A stretch of DNA of 64,000 bases from Rutidosis leptorrhynchoides (GCF_046630445.1 NC_092333.1:105013501-105077500), one strand, 5' to 3'. Shown: positions 44,469-62,363, counted from the first letter of the stretch. Notes: generated by a model not told the origin, from the letters alone. A program made the numbers and translations.

Positions 44469-46480
44469 TGTAACAGACTGAAACCCGGGCTAGTTGTAAG
44501 TTGTCTATTTTGCCCTAAGGGTTTGTGCTTGGTCTTAAGTGCTTTTATTTTAATTATTTTATTAGTGTTTTATTATAATTGTGTTGTGACCAGTTTGTGA
44601 CAAGGGTCCCAGAACATGTTGGTTTATTTAATTTGGACTCCGTTAGGGTTGCCAAATTAAGTACGAAAGAAATTAGATAACTGGTAAATACCCGTGTGAT
44701 ATGGGGTATGGGTTTATAACCCATTTATATGTATGTTTCTTCTCATTTCCCTAAATAAGAAAATAAGTACTCCGTACCCAAACTTCATCCCTTCACAAAC
44801 CCTAATTTTATTTGGTGAGCTTTTGGATTAATTGAAGTTAGCAATCGATTCCTTGTGTTCTTGTGATCATCTTAAGGTAAGTATTACAAAGATTTATGTA
44901 TTAATCTTGTTGAAAATTGAGTTTTAGTGTTCTTATGAGTTTTTGAAGAAATTAGCTCAAATCTTGTTGTTTAATGTTTAAAAACATCAATAGATGTTAG
45001 AAATAGGTTGTATCTATGTTTAGTAGCTTCCATGTGCTTAAAATTTGATCAAATTGCTCAAAAATCGAGTTTTTTGGGGAAAAAATCGTAAAAACAGCGA
45101 GCTGCTTCGAACCAGTTGCTACAGTGTTTGCTACAGTATTTTGCTACAGTACCCGAACTGCTACAGTATCACTATTTGCTACAGTGTTACTATTTGGTAC
45201 AGTATCACTATTTGCTACAGTATCACTATTTGCTACAGTGTTCGGTATTGCTACAGTGCCCCTATTTGCTACAGTACCCGAGTTGTACAGTACCGTGTTG
45301 CTACAGTACCGAGTTGCTACAGTGTTCGGAAATCACTATTTGCTACAGTACCTTTTATGAAATTGAAACGGGCGTAACTTTCAAACCGTAACTCCGTTTT
45401 TGATGAATCAAATATCGTTGGAATCGTATTGAAGAGTACTTTTCAATGGTGAACTTCTAAGAAACTAGATCAAACTGTTTTTAGGTCGAAAAAGGAGTTT
45501 TAGTGTGTATGTCGTGTTTTGCACGCACCTGTATGCCATTATTGAATGGAGTCATAATGTAGACTCATAAAATTATGAATATATGGTGTTATGACCTAGT
45601 TAATCATATGAAATGATTATATTATTTATTGAATATGTATATTAACTTTGTTTGTGTTGTTCTCAGGTTATAAGGACAAGGAGGAAGCTCAGAAATAATA
45701 ACTGAGCAGTTGCTGGTAATTGGTGAGTGGGTCTATCTCCGGATAGAGTTTAAGTAGCATATCATGCTACTGTGGTTGACTCTTTTACCATGCATAGTGT
45801 AGAAATTGCCATGTTAGAATAATATAGTATGCCTGATGTTGTATGTGAATTATGTGTACACTGTGTGAATGGCACCAGTCGAGCCTAGGGAGACTGGGGA
45901 CTCGAAATCGTGCCTAGGAGAGGTTAGAGTCCGTATGAGGTCAACCGTGCCTAGGGGAGGTTGGGTCCATAGGCTACTGATTGTGGAGTATAGTGTGAAT
46001 GATGCATCCCCTGCATCTGGATAACTATACTGTGAATTGAGTAGCAGGGACTATCGGTAGACTCAGGCCCGATCAGCTGAGAGTCGTGTGCTCGTACAAG
46101 CCGCCGATCCTCGTATTATCTTATTGTATGCTAGTTGGTAGTTAACAAGTGTTGTTGTTAGTATATAGCTTGTGTGTGGCTTAAGCTATATCTGTTAGAT
46201 AGATTTCATTCACTTAGCGGTGCGCTAATCCCCCACATGTTTCCCCCTTTTGCAGGTTTAGGTACTGCTAGTCGGGATGGGTGCTGTTGCAGAAGACATG
46301 TTTGACAACCCAACTCTGATGTGGTCTTTTGTATAAATAATGTTTTGTGATAACGTAACACCATTGTGTAAACTTAAACTTAATTACTCAGATTAATGTA
46401 ATGACGCGACTTATAGTGTGTTTGTTAATAAAGTCTTCCGCTGTGTTTTAAAAAAAAAAAAAAAAATTGCCGGTGTTACA
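44469..46480 (+). repeat. 3' LTR of element C
   Basis: 2012 bp, ending GGTGTTACA before TSD AATAA. It lacks a 10-base repeat near 44732 that the 5' LTR has. Confidence 0.95.
45115..45350 (+). repeat. GCTACAGT array in the element C 3' LTR
   Basis: Fourteen motifs again, but one 13-base spacer unit is missing and one 18-base unit is added relative to 38221-38451. One core is changed to GGTACAGT. Confidence 0.9.
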
Positions 46481-46485
46481 AATAA

Positions 46486-48531
<2,046 letters not shown>

Positions 48532-48536
48532 CAATA

Positions 48537-49584
48537 TACCTTCCCTATACCACTTTCTGTTTCTATAATCAACACAAAAATATAAACATATCAAGAGAGT
48601 ATTTTGACCCATTGACTAAACAAAGTCAAAAAGAATTATTCAACTTGATTAGTCAACCTGATCTATTTCATCCAGCAATATTCATACTTGATTATCTCAA
48701 AAAAAAATTTGGCTATAAATCATAATCATCCTTGTCATGTACAAAGCTTCCATCCAATTTGCTTACACACATCATACAAGCAAATTCCTCAAAAAAATTT
48801 ATAGTTTGACCTGAAACAGTGACCATAAAAGGTCAAAATAATTATGTAGAGATTCAAACTAACAATACTAAGAACTACAAACCACTACCCATATCAAACT
48901 AACCGGCGCTTATACAACCCATATCTCTACACCCATGTTAACTTTCAACACTTCATTTTTCACTACTATTTGATATCCGAAGGCGAAAATAAATTTACAC
49001 AAATATTTATTAAAATGGAAGAGATGTACCGTTATAAATGATCCGAGTATCACTTTAAAAGACTAATAAATACCAACACTTGTGATGATCATGTCAGATC
49101 AAAATAGGCATCCGCAAAACTGCAACAAATCAATAAAGTATAATCAACAACTTTATGCAAGTCCACTTAGGCATTTACAAAGCTTCCATCCAATTTGCTT
49201 ACACACATCATACAAGCAAATTCCTCAAAAAAATTTATAGTTTGACCTGAAATAGTGACCATAAAAGGTCAAAATAATTATGTAGAGATTCAAACTAACA
49301 ATACTAAGAACTACAAACCACTACCCATATCAAACTAACCGGCGCTTATGCAAGTCTAAGACTAGTACCAACGAGTACGTCATTTTCAATGTCATTTTGT
49401 AAAAACTAAAGACACCATAGGCATGTTGGTGTCTTTCTTCGTCTTTTCCTAAACAAATATCCACTTCGTCCTTTTACAAACTAAAGAAGACGGTAGTGGG
49501 GTCATTAATATTTGAAGTGTCAGCATATCCACCCATTTTACTCTTATTTAACGTTATTATTTTAAAAAGCTGTGATGTTTTCTA
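48537..49584. other. Non-coding region with a 172-bp direct repeat
   Basis: The segment from ACAAAGCTTCCATCCAATTT to CTAACCGGCGCTTAT occurs at 48741-48914 and again, nearly identical, at 49178-49350. The copies are 437 bases apart. No gene is recognised. Confidence 0.75.
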
Positions 49585-49594
49585 TTTTAAAAAA

Positions 49595-49712
49595 GGGGAT
49601 GATTCTCACACACACTTTTTTGATCCCCACACACCTATTTTAACCTTTTACTCTTCTAATAATACTCAATTGGTGTGTGAGGATCAAAAAAGTGTGTGTG
49701 AGAATCATCCCC
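49595..49712. mobile_element. Palindromic MITE, 118 bp, Mutator-type TSD
   Basis: Almost the whole element is an inverted repeat: GGGGATGATTCTCACACACA on the left and its complement on the right, then TTTTTTGATCC against GGATCAAAAAA. The flanks share TTTTAAAAAA (49585-49594, 49713-49722), a 9-10 bp TSD fitting Mutator-type elements. Confidence 0.75.
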
Positions 49713-49722
49713 TTTTAAAAAA

Positions 49723-52220
49723 TTACTACGTAGATTTTTTAATTAAATGATAATGTGTGGGTCCTAATACTTTTGTAGAAGTATCTTATTGTTAGTAGTA
49801 ATTTGTCTTTTTCAGTCATTTTAAAGAAGTGTTGAGATGATGTTGATGTGTCACTCAGTTTTTTTAAAGAATCATGTCATGGTTGGAAGTGGTCTTAGCG
49901 ATGACATCATACAATCTCAATTCTATCAACACAATTTCAAAAACATCAATAACATAAGGAAATCAACTTATACCTCATCATCTTCAAAACATCAATAACA
50001 TAAACATTACCAGTTGCATTTCCGTCAATGAATCTCTTGTTTTCAGTGACAAAATATTAGTATTCAATGTACTTCAATGGTTGCTCTGAATTTTAAGCTT
50101 ATAAAAGTTTGCAACATCTCTATAGTTATCTATAAAAATGTACAACATGTATACCTTCATATAAGGACAATTACATGAAAATGAGCAGAAGAGGCAAATA
50201 ACACTGCAAAGCTGATAGAGGCAAACACATAATTTATTGATCCATAGCCGAGTATCATGTTTTGCCTTCAAACATACAACATGTCCATCAGTTCACCATA
50301 CAGAAATAGCATCTTCAAGATATAATTAAAAAATTGAACACAAAACAAATTCATTAAAATCATCCTTAGTTTTTATATTCAAAACAAACTCATAATATCA
50401 AAAAATTGAACACATAACACTTTAAGCACTTTACTTTCTTTTTGCCTTATCTTAAGCACTATACCCTGTAGCTTTATTTTCTTTTTGCCTTTTCTATGTT
50501 ATATAATTTCTTATGTTATATAATTTGAAAGAACAATATGAGATAAACACTTAATAAAACCAACACTGCCTTTAAATTTGTAACCTTTTCTGATCATATA
50601 CAAACTCTAATGTACATGAATAGTGAAGAAGATCTGGATCCCCAAATCATCGTGATCTAGACCATATGAGCATTTTACCAAATGAGCATATTATCCATTA
50701 TTGTGTGCTTTACATGACTAACTTTTGTTGTGTGCTTTATAATGACCTAAAACAGTATGGTCGCTTTGACTAACCAATATGACTACCTATTTAAAAGCCT
50801 ACTAAAATAGTACCAATTTTTGACAGACCATAATGGTTTATAATGACCAAAAACAATATCCGTTATAAAATGTCAACTTATGTGACTTAAGTCAACATTA
50901 TGACCAAAAAATGAATGCTATATAAAAAGTCAACTTATGTCAATTAAGTGACTTATAATCATAAAATGTGACACCTTACCATCAGATTAACATCAGAAAT
51001 GCAGTTTGCTAATACATTACAATTACGATTACCAACACTAACCAACTTACTGTTTTAAGTCATTTAATTTACTTAAAATGGTCATACAATAAGTTAGGTC
51101 ATACAAAGTCATTTGCTCAATTTTGGTCATAAATTAAGGGTCTATGAAATGTTATAATGTTCTATAAAAAAAGGAGAAAAAAAAAACTATAAGTCTGTTA
51201 TAATGTGTTAACTGGGTCAAAACAGTGCTCTTGTGCTCAATTGGGCTAAACAGTGTTCATTTGCTCATTGGGTCAATACATTGATCAATTCAACAATTTG
51301 GGTCCATACAATGATATTTTTATATAAAATGTAACAAAATTGGAAATGTAACTGGCCGTAGGAAAAAATAGGTGTTTCTTTTGTTAATAGTCCGGTGGTG
51401 TTACCAAATTGGTTTAACATGTCATTGACTATGGTTACCATAATTATGAACTACTACTTTGTGAAATATGGAATTTGTGCATTTTCAAGGTGTGTGTTTG
51501 TTTGTTTTTTTGAGTTTATGTTAATGTGGCCATGTTGTATACCCAACAATACACAACCCCATGAAAAATGAACAAAAAGCAAAAAATTTAAACCTGAAGC
51601 AATAATGTGCTTGTGGTTTCCTGCATTTGGAGTGCATTCAGCCGATTTAGATTCCTCAGACTTTTCAGTTTTTCTTGGAATCCTGCAACAACAACAACAC
51701 ATCGACTCTTGAGAGACTGATGACGATGATGCTCATAATGATGATCAACCTAAGTTTTGACATAAAAACAAACACTTGGTGTGCAAATAAATATTAATCC
51801 GTGAGAATTTATGAACATTCTTCAACATATGCCACAAAAATCTAAAACTAATCCAAACTAACACATACACTGATGATGAGTATTTCTCTGTTTTTTGAAC
51901 TTCAAATGAACACATACCCTTTCTTGGAATTTAAATAGAAAGGGTATGTGCATCGATGGTAGTAGGAATCAATTAAAAGATGAGCGTGATATCAAATTCG
52001 AAAGGTTTCTTGGAATTTAAAGAATCCATGGAGGATTGGATTATCTAGGTTTAATTTGAATTTGAAATTGAAATAGGGTAAAGAACCAATGAAGAGAGGA
52101 GGCGTGCCAAAGATGATGAAACAGTTTAATGATGAAGAGAGGAGGCGTGCCAGAGACTTTTGTACTCCGTAATTTTTTATTTACTTTTTTTATTTAATAC
52201 AGTATATACAGTGTAAGTTA
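49723..52220. other. Gene-poor region, possible captured exon at 51593-51684
   Basis: No complete gene is seen. On the minus strand a stretch at about 51684-51593 is preceded by a polypyrimidine-like GTTGTTGTTGCAG and followed by GTTTAA. Its open frame reads IPRKTEKSEESKSAECTPNA, and it could be an isolated exon of an unrecognised gene. Around 50750-51130 the words GTCAACTTATGT and AATGGTCATA recur without clear order. TACTCCGTA occurs at 52163. Confidence 0.35.
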
Positions 52221-52229
52221 TAATTATAT

Positions 52230-52362
52230 GGGTGATGATTCGTACACCACCTATTTTCAGCCATACACCACCAAATATACTTTACAGTGTTGTACTGTAA
52301 AACCTTGTAAATCACATTTGGTGGTGTACGGCTAAAAATAGGTGGTGTACGAATCACTCCCC
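52230..52362. mobile_element. Palindromic MITE, 133 bp, 9-bp TSD
   Basis: The ends GGGTGATGATTCGTACACC and (reverse) GGGGAGTGATTCGTACACC are inverted repeats that extend through CCTATTTT and GGTGGTGTA. The flanks are a perfect 9-bp TSD TAATTATAT (52221-52229, 52363-52371), typical of Mutator-like transposition. Confidence 0.85.
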
Positions 52363-52439
52363 TAATTATATTTTATTATTTACTTTTTAATTAATATTAT
52401 TTTAATTTTAATAGATTAGTATTATGACATCATCAAGAG

Positions 52440-54699
52440 TGTAACATCCCGCTTTTTTCCGTTTACTTTCCGTTTAATTATTTAAAGTCCGTTATATGAT
52501 TATAACATCTTCCGTTAAAACGCGTTTTAAATTATCTCGTTTAGGTAATTCACGCATCCGCTTTGAAACTTGAGGGACTAAACTTGCCAAAGGACAAAAG
52601 GTTTGACTAGGTCAACTAGTCAAACCCTTCTCCTCTACTCATCCATTCACCTCCCTTTCTAACTTTTGATACTTCCATTTTCTCTCAATTCACTCAACAA
52701 GATTCATCATCTATTCAAGATCTAGCAAGCATCAATTCAAACAAATTACATATTTGCAATCCTTGCATCTTCCTCTTCAAATTCATACCAACTTTATTGC
52801 ATTTGGGTAATTTTCTAAAAACACTAGATTTTGTGTTCTTGATGTTTTTAACTTATAGAATAGTTAATTAGTGTCTATGGCTCAAGTCTAACATGAATAT
52901 ATGATTTGTATGCTTGTTCTTGTCATTTTGATGTAACTAGCTTAAACTTGAAATGGGTGTGTTTAATCTTGAGTTTTGGTGGATCATATGTTGTTAGATG
53001 TTAAAAGTGCATGTATTAAATGTGTTACTAGCATCACTAGCTTCAATTTGGTATGTAAGTTGACTTGAAAAAGCCTCATTAACATGATTAAGGATTTTAT
53101 GATTGTTGGTTAGGGTTTCGTAGCCTTGAATGTGATTTTTGATGCATTAAAAGCCTTGCAATGTTGTTTGCAAGTGTTTAGTAGTATTGTATGTGTAATT
53201 ACCTACGAAACGGCGTATTATATGTGTGTAGTAAGTTCCCGAATCATCTAAGGCGTTTTACGAACTTGAAACCTGAATAACGAGCTTTAAATGATCAATC
53301 GACGAGAATTCAATTATTGTAAATGATGTTTTTGTTTGATGAAAAATGCTTAGTTGTATTCCTTGTTAAATTACCTTTCCAACGATATAAGATACTTGTT
53401 TTGAATGTTTACGGTTCATAAGTTATGGTTGTTTGAAGTTGGATTCGTTTAAGTGTTCAAAACTGCCAGACTTGCTGAACAGATACATGGAGCGGCGCTC
53501 CAATACCTGGAGCGGCGCTCCAAACCCGGTTGTCCAAAGTTTCACTTTTTCGTTTAATTCCAACTATGCTACGCACCTCCGATTAACATGAAACTTGTTC
53601 TAACATGCTCATATATGATTAAAAACCTCAAAAAAATAGTTCGGGACCCGACCCAAACGTGTTGACTTTGACTTGACCAAAGTTGACTTTTGTCCAAACT
53701 TAATCAAATACTTATGCAATCATTCTAACATGCTTTTATACTTGTACCTTGCATTAAACTTGACAATTTGATTCACATGCTATAATAATCGAGTCATAAC
53801 GAGCCATATGACTAATTGAACACTTTGACCAATCGTGTTTACCGTTATTGATACGACCTATTTGTTTAGGTCAAGACTAGAATTCGTTCTTGCACACGTT
53901 TACTTGTGAAGTACTTTTATACGCTTGCACTCAAGGTGAGATCATAGTCCAACATTTTCAACAACTTTTACTTTTAAACTATGGGATGAGAAACATATAC
54001 GTATCATACTTTTATGCTTTGAACATAAGTACGAAAACAAACATTCCACATCGAGTTAGAACAAAAAGCCTCAATTCAATTATCATTAGTTACACTTGCA
54101 GGGTGTAAACGTGAACTTATGTTATGTGATCACATTGGGCTTGACGAGCCCTCATTCGGACGGTTCGCTACCGTTAGCGGATGAAATATATTTTCGAGTA
54201 TAGTGTATGTTCTAACACTACGTAACAGGGTACAAAACAGTTAAGTCTTGATAATTGGGTGCTCGCGAACATACTTTTGGAATACAAACGATTTGGATAA
54301 TCAACTATATTAAATCTTGTGGTTCAAAAACAACGTTACTATTACACCTATGATTTCACCAACGTTTTTCGTTGACAGTTTTCTATATGTTTTCTCAGGT
54401 CCTTGAACGCTAGGTGATACATGCTTCCGCACCTTATTTTTGATACTTGCTTGGATGTCGAGTATACATGCATACGTAGAGCGTCTTTTGACTTAACTTA
54501 ATTTGTGTCACATGGGTTTCAATTGTACTTAAAACATTGTAACATGTTTAGACTTGAACTACTTTGTAAACTTTGAAACATCTTTATAATTGAAATGAAT
54601 GCGACATATTTTGGTCAAACGTTGTTTTAAAGACTTATGACCATGTAACGGGACCTAAGTAGACGGCGCCGTCAATGACGATTTTGTCGGGTCGCTACA
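52440..54699 (+). repeat. 5' LTR of element D
   Basis: 2260 bp. Over the 432 bases also present in the 3' LTR the two are about 95% identical by eye. It carries a candidate intron (donor GTAATT at 52807, acceptor TTTTCTCAG ending 54398) and two GC-rich palindromes at 53488-53522. Confidence 0.92.
53488..53522. repeat. Two TGGAGCGGCGCTCCA palindromes
   Basis: The 15-base odd palindrome occurs at 53488-53502 and 53508-53522, a 20-base period. The solo LTR has different palindromes at the same place (57547-57625). Confidence 0.9.
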
Positions 54700-54701
54700 G
54701 A

Positions 54702-54713
54702 TGGTATCAGAGC
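54702..54713 (+). other. Primer-binding site of element D
   Basis: TGGTATCAGAGC, two bases after the LTR. Confidence 0.9.
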
Positions 54714-55123
54714 GTTGGTTGTAGGGATTTAGAGTTCATTGGTGTCAATCCCGAGTCATAGGGTACATTAGTGAGTCTAGACTACAACCGGCATATAGAC
54801 TTGAAATAGGAATTACTTGACTACTTGTGCATTTATACTCGGACTCTTCGATTCATATCTAACTTTTATTCCATCTTAATCTCACGTTGTTTAATTTGAT
54901 TGACACGCCACCTTGACTTAGTGAAATAATGTCGAATGCACATATGAATTAGGGTAATATAATTTCCGGGATTATATTACGGTGACTCATATGAACGTTC
55001 CGACATTATGACATAAAGAATTTAAGGCGAGTCAAGGAAAATTTTCTCTTTATCCTCATTCCATATCACGGTTAGTATTATTGAGAATACTAATCAACGA
55101 TATTCTTGTGTTTTGAAGGAACA

Positions 55124-56354
55124 ATGCCTCCTCGTCAAGTACCACGCAACGAAACTCCCGAACAAGCTCTTCAACGCATGATAGCCACCGCCGTGGATGC
55201 GGCCATGGCCGGTCACTCATCCAACAACAATAACAATAACCACAACCACAACAACAACAACAACAATGGAGCCGGTAATTCAAACGAGGGATGCTCCTAT
55301 AAAGCTTTCATGGGATGCAAACCTTACACCTTCGATGGAACCGGGGGACCGGTTGTGCTCACCCGATGGTTTGAGCAAACGGAAGCCGTCTTTAGCATAA
55401 GCGGTTGTCGGGACCAAGACAAGGTCAAGTACTCCACTCACACTTTCGCCAGTGTCACTCTCACTTGGTGGAACACCTATGTGCAATCGGTGGGTACCGA
55501 TGAAGCCCACGCCCTCTCTTGGGCCGATTTAAGGGAAAAGATGATCATCGAATATTTCCCTCGTGAAGAAACCCGAAAGCTCGAACAAGAGCTAAGAACT
55601 CTAAAAGCGGTTGGAAACGATCTCAAGGTTTATAATCAACGATTTTCCGAATTAGCCTTGATGTGCCCAAACCTTGTGAACCCCGAGTCTTTAAGGGTTG
55701 AACTTTACATGGATGGTCTTCCAAAGAGCATCAAACACGGAGTAATGTCATCCAAACCCACTAATCATCAAAAAGCTTTGAATATGGCCCGCAAATTGAT
55801 AGAAACGGTGGACGAAATCGTAGTACCGGCACCTAAGGCCGAGGATAAATCGGGTGAAAACAATAGAAAATGGGAAGCCACTCCATCAAGCAACTACCAC
55901 AACAACACCTTCACCAAAAAGCCTTTCACCTCCGACGACAAGAAAGGTTATGTCGGGAATAAACCATTTTGCAACAAGTGCCACAAACATCATTATGGTG
56001 AATGTGGCAAGCCATTTTGCAACAAATGTCAAAGGAGCGGCCATGTGGCCAACGATTGTAGAAACGCCTCTCTCGTTGCTCAAAAGGGGCCAAATGCACC
56101 AAGACTGGGTGTTTGTTTTGAATGCGGCCAATCGGGTCATTATTGGAATGCGTGCCCAAAGAAGAAAGCTAACCCCAATACACGTGGCCGAGCTTTCAAC
56201 GTCAACACCGAGGAAGCCCGGGATGACAATGAACTAGTCACGGGTACGTTTCTTCTCAACGACTCTTATGTCTCTTGTTTATTAGATTCGGGTGCCGATA
56301 AGAGTTTTGTAACCAAGACTTTGACTCATTCTTTTAGCACTCTACCACTCCCAC
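55124..56354 (+). pseudogene. gag and start of protease of element D
   Basis: ATG 55124 (MPPRQVPRNETPEQ) follows an earlier open stretch without ATG. The frame is intact for about 410 codons. It has an Asn/His-rich stretch (about residues 32-47), the gag core CSYKAFMGCKPYTFDGTGGP to YFPREETRKLEQEL, zinc knuckles CNKCQRSGHVANDC and CFECGQSGHYWNAC, and the protease site D388-S-G-A. It then runs into the inserted solo LTR and stops just inside it. The remaining protease and pol resume after the solo LTR. A transcript could still encode gag alone. Confidence 0.9.
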
Positions 56355-58663
56355 TGTAGCAACCTGACAAAATCGACATTGACGGCGCCGTCTACTTTGG
56401 TCCCGTTACGTGGTCATAAGTCTTTAAAACAACGTTTGACCAAAGGTATGTCGCATTCATTTCAAAAGTAAAGATGTTCCAAGGTTTACAAAGTAGTTCG
56501 ATAACTAGTTACGTTACAAAGTTTAAAGTACAATTGAAACATATGCGACAAAATTTAAAAGTAGCCAAAAAGACGCTCCACGTATGCATGTATACTCGAC
56601 ATCCAAGCAAGTATCAAAAGTAATGAGCGGAAGCATGTATCACAAAACGTTCAAGGACCTGAGAAAAACATACAAATCTGTCAACGAAAACGTTGGTGAA
56701 ATCATAGGTTTAAGTAAGTAAGTACAAGTGAACCACACGATTTGTAACATTGATATAATAGTAATACATTCCAAAAGTTAATATTCATGAGCACCCAATT
56801 ATCAATGCTTAACATTCCTTCCATGGAACCCCATCACAATAGTGTTAGAACATACACTGTTTCTCGAAAATATATTCCATTCGTAAACGGTAGCGAACCG
56901 TCTGAATGAGGGTTTGTCAAACCCATATGGGTCCATACAACATAAGTTCTCGCTTACACCCGGCAAGTGTAACTAATGATAATCGAATTGAGGATTTTGT
57001 TCTAAACTCGTATGTAGAATGTTTATTTTCCTGTACTTGTGTTCACTTCGTAAAAAGAAATGTTTATTTTTTCTCATCCCAGTTGTAAGTTCAAAAGAGT
57101 AAAAGTGGGACTATGATCTCACCTTGAGTGCACGTATGTAAAAGTACTTCAACAAGTAAACGTGTGCAAGAACGAATGCTAGTCTTGACCTAAACAAATA
57201 GGTTTGTATCAATATCGGTAAACACGGTCGATCAAAGTGTTCAATTAGTCCTATGGCTCGTTACGACTCGATTACTATAGCATGTGAGTCAAGTTGTCAC
57301 GTTTCATGCAAGATACAAGTATAAAAGCATGTTAGAACGATTGCACCAACATTTGGTTAAGTTTGATTAAAAGTCAACTTTGGTTGGGTCAAAGTCAACA
57401 CATTCGGGTCGGGTCTCGAACTATTTTTCTGAGGTTTTTAATCATATATGAGCATGTTAGAACAAGTTACATGTGAATCGGAGGTGCGTAGCATAGCAAA
57501 TATTTTTCGTAAAAATGGTAAAACAAAACAGAAACTGGCAGTGTAACTGGACGGCGTCCAGATTTGCTGGACGGCGTCCAGCATTGAAGGCCTGGACAGC
57601 GTCCAATAATCTGGACGGCGTCCAGATTGGTATGCAGATCATGTTTCTGCTGCAACAAACAAATGCACGAACCAAACTTCAAACATTCCCAATTTATGAC
57701 CCGCAAACAACCAAAACATGTATCTTATATCATCGGGAAGGTATTTTGGCAAGGAAAACAACTAACCACATTTCAACAAACAATTCAATACTTGCAACAA
57801 CCCAATTCACATTCAATGCTCATCATTTAATGCATTCAAGTTCATAAATGCAATTCAATGATTCGGGCAACCAATTTACACGAATGATATGCCGTTTCGA
57901 AGATAATTAAACATGCAGTACAACTAAATACTTACTAATAACATCTCATGTCATTCAAAGCATCAAAGGTTCATTTCAAGTTCATCAAACCCTAACCCAA
58001 ATCCACCAAAATCAATAACCAAGTTTATGAAGTTTTCTAAAGCAACCTACACATCAAATTGAAGCTAGTGATACTAGGAACACATTTAATACTTGCACTT
58101 TATCATAACAACAACATTAAATCATCCAAAACTCAAAATAAAACACACACTTTTCATGTTCATGCTAGTTATACTAAAACAATGAGATCGAGCATATAAA
58201 TCATCTATTCATGTTAGACTTGAGCCATAGACACTAATTAACAACTTTATAAGTTAAAAACATCAAGAACACAAAATCTAGTGATTTTAGAAAGTTACCG
58301 AAATGTAATGAAATCGGTATGGAATCGAAGAGGAAGTTGCAAGGATTCCAAAAATGCAATTTGTTTTGTTGCTAGCTTCCTAATCCGAATTTAGATGATG
58401 AATTCTTGTTGGTGTTCTTGAGAGAAAAAGGAAGTAGTAAAAGTGAAAGGGAAGAAATGAATGGATGAGAGTGAAGTGTTGACCCTTTGACCTAGTCAAA
58501 GGTTTAGTCATTTGGCAAGTTTGTTCCCTCTAGTTTCATTCGGGTGCGTGAATTATCTAAACGAGATAATTTAAAACGCGTATCAACGGGAGATGTTATA
58601 AATATAAAACGGACTTTAAAAATGAATAAACGGAAAGTAAATTGAAAAAGGCAGGATGTTACA
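56355..58663 (-). repeat. Solo LTR, antisense, inserted in element D protease
   Basis: It begins TGTAGCAACCTGAC and ends GGATGTTACA, the reverse complement of an element D-type LTR. It is flanked by a perfect 5-bp TSD CCCAC (56350-56354, 58664-58668). No internal sequence is left, so the element was reduced to one LTR by recombination. It is clearly related to, but diverged from, the LTRs of D, including a different palindrome cassette. Confidence 0.92.
57547..57625. repeat. Four CTGGACGGCGTCCAG palindromes
   Basis: Copies at 57547-57561, 57567-57581, 57592-57606 (degenerate) and 57611-57625. They sit at the LTR position where element D has TGGAGCGGCGCTCCA. Confidence 0.9.
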
Positions 58664-61894
<3,231 letters not shown>

Positions 61895-61896
<2 letters not shown>

Positions 61897-61931
61897 ATTT
61901 CGGGATGAAATTTCTTTTAAGGAGTAGGTAA
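61895..61931 (+). other. Hairpin plus polypurine-like tract of element D
   Basis: AAATTTCGGGATGAAATTT overlaps the original stop codon, followed by TTTTAAGGAGTAGGTAA and the LTR. It is the same arrangement as in elements A and B, with one change in the stem. Confidence 0.7.
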
Positions 61932-62363
61932 TGTAACATCCCGCCTTTTTCCGTTTACTTTCCTTTTAATTATTTAAAGTCCGTTATATGATTATAACAT
62001 CTTCCGTTAAAACGCGTTTTAAATTATCTCATTTAGGTAATTCACACACCCGCTTTAAAACTTGAGGGACTAAACTTGCCAAAGGATAAAAGGTTTGACT
62101 AGGTCAACTAGTCAAACCCTTCTCCTCCACTCATCCATTCACCTCCCTTTCTAACTTTTGATACTTCCATTTTCTCTTAACTCACTCAACGAGATTCATC
62201 ATCTATTCAAGATCTAGCAAGCATTAATTCAATCAAATTACATATTTGGAATCATTGCATCTTCCTCTTCAAATCCATACCAACTTTATTGCATTTGGAT
62301 AATTTTCTAAAAATACTAGATTTTGTGTTCTTGATGTTTTTAACTTATAGAAGAGTTAATTAG
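61932..62363 (+). repeat. 3' LTR of element D (first 432 bp, interrupted)
   Basis: Matches 52440-52870 closely and stops at ATTAG (62359-62363), where element E begins. In the 5' LTR the same ATTAG continues uninterrupted. Confidence 0.9.

Larger units (their letters stand above)
37565..46480 (+). mobile_element. Element C: young Ty3/gypsy chromovirus (Tekay/Del-like)
   Basis: 8916 bp with LTRs at 37565-39581 and 44469-46480 (TGTAACAG to GTGTTACA) and a perfect TSD AATAA (37560-37564, 46481-46485). It has a TGGTATCAGAGC primer-binding site, one continuous gag-pol ORF (39765-44456) and a purine tract before the 3' LTR. About a dozen substitutions separate the 2-kb LTRs (near 0.6%, counted by eye), so insertion is recent and later than that of element B, in whose LTR it sits. 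Assignment to the Tekay/Del group rests on the C-terminal chromodomain-like region and overall resemblance. Confidence 0.97.
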
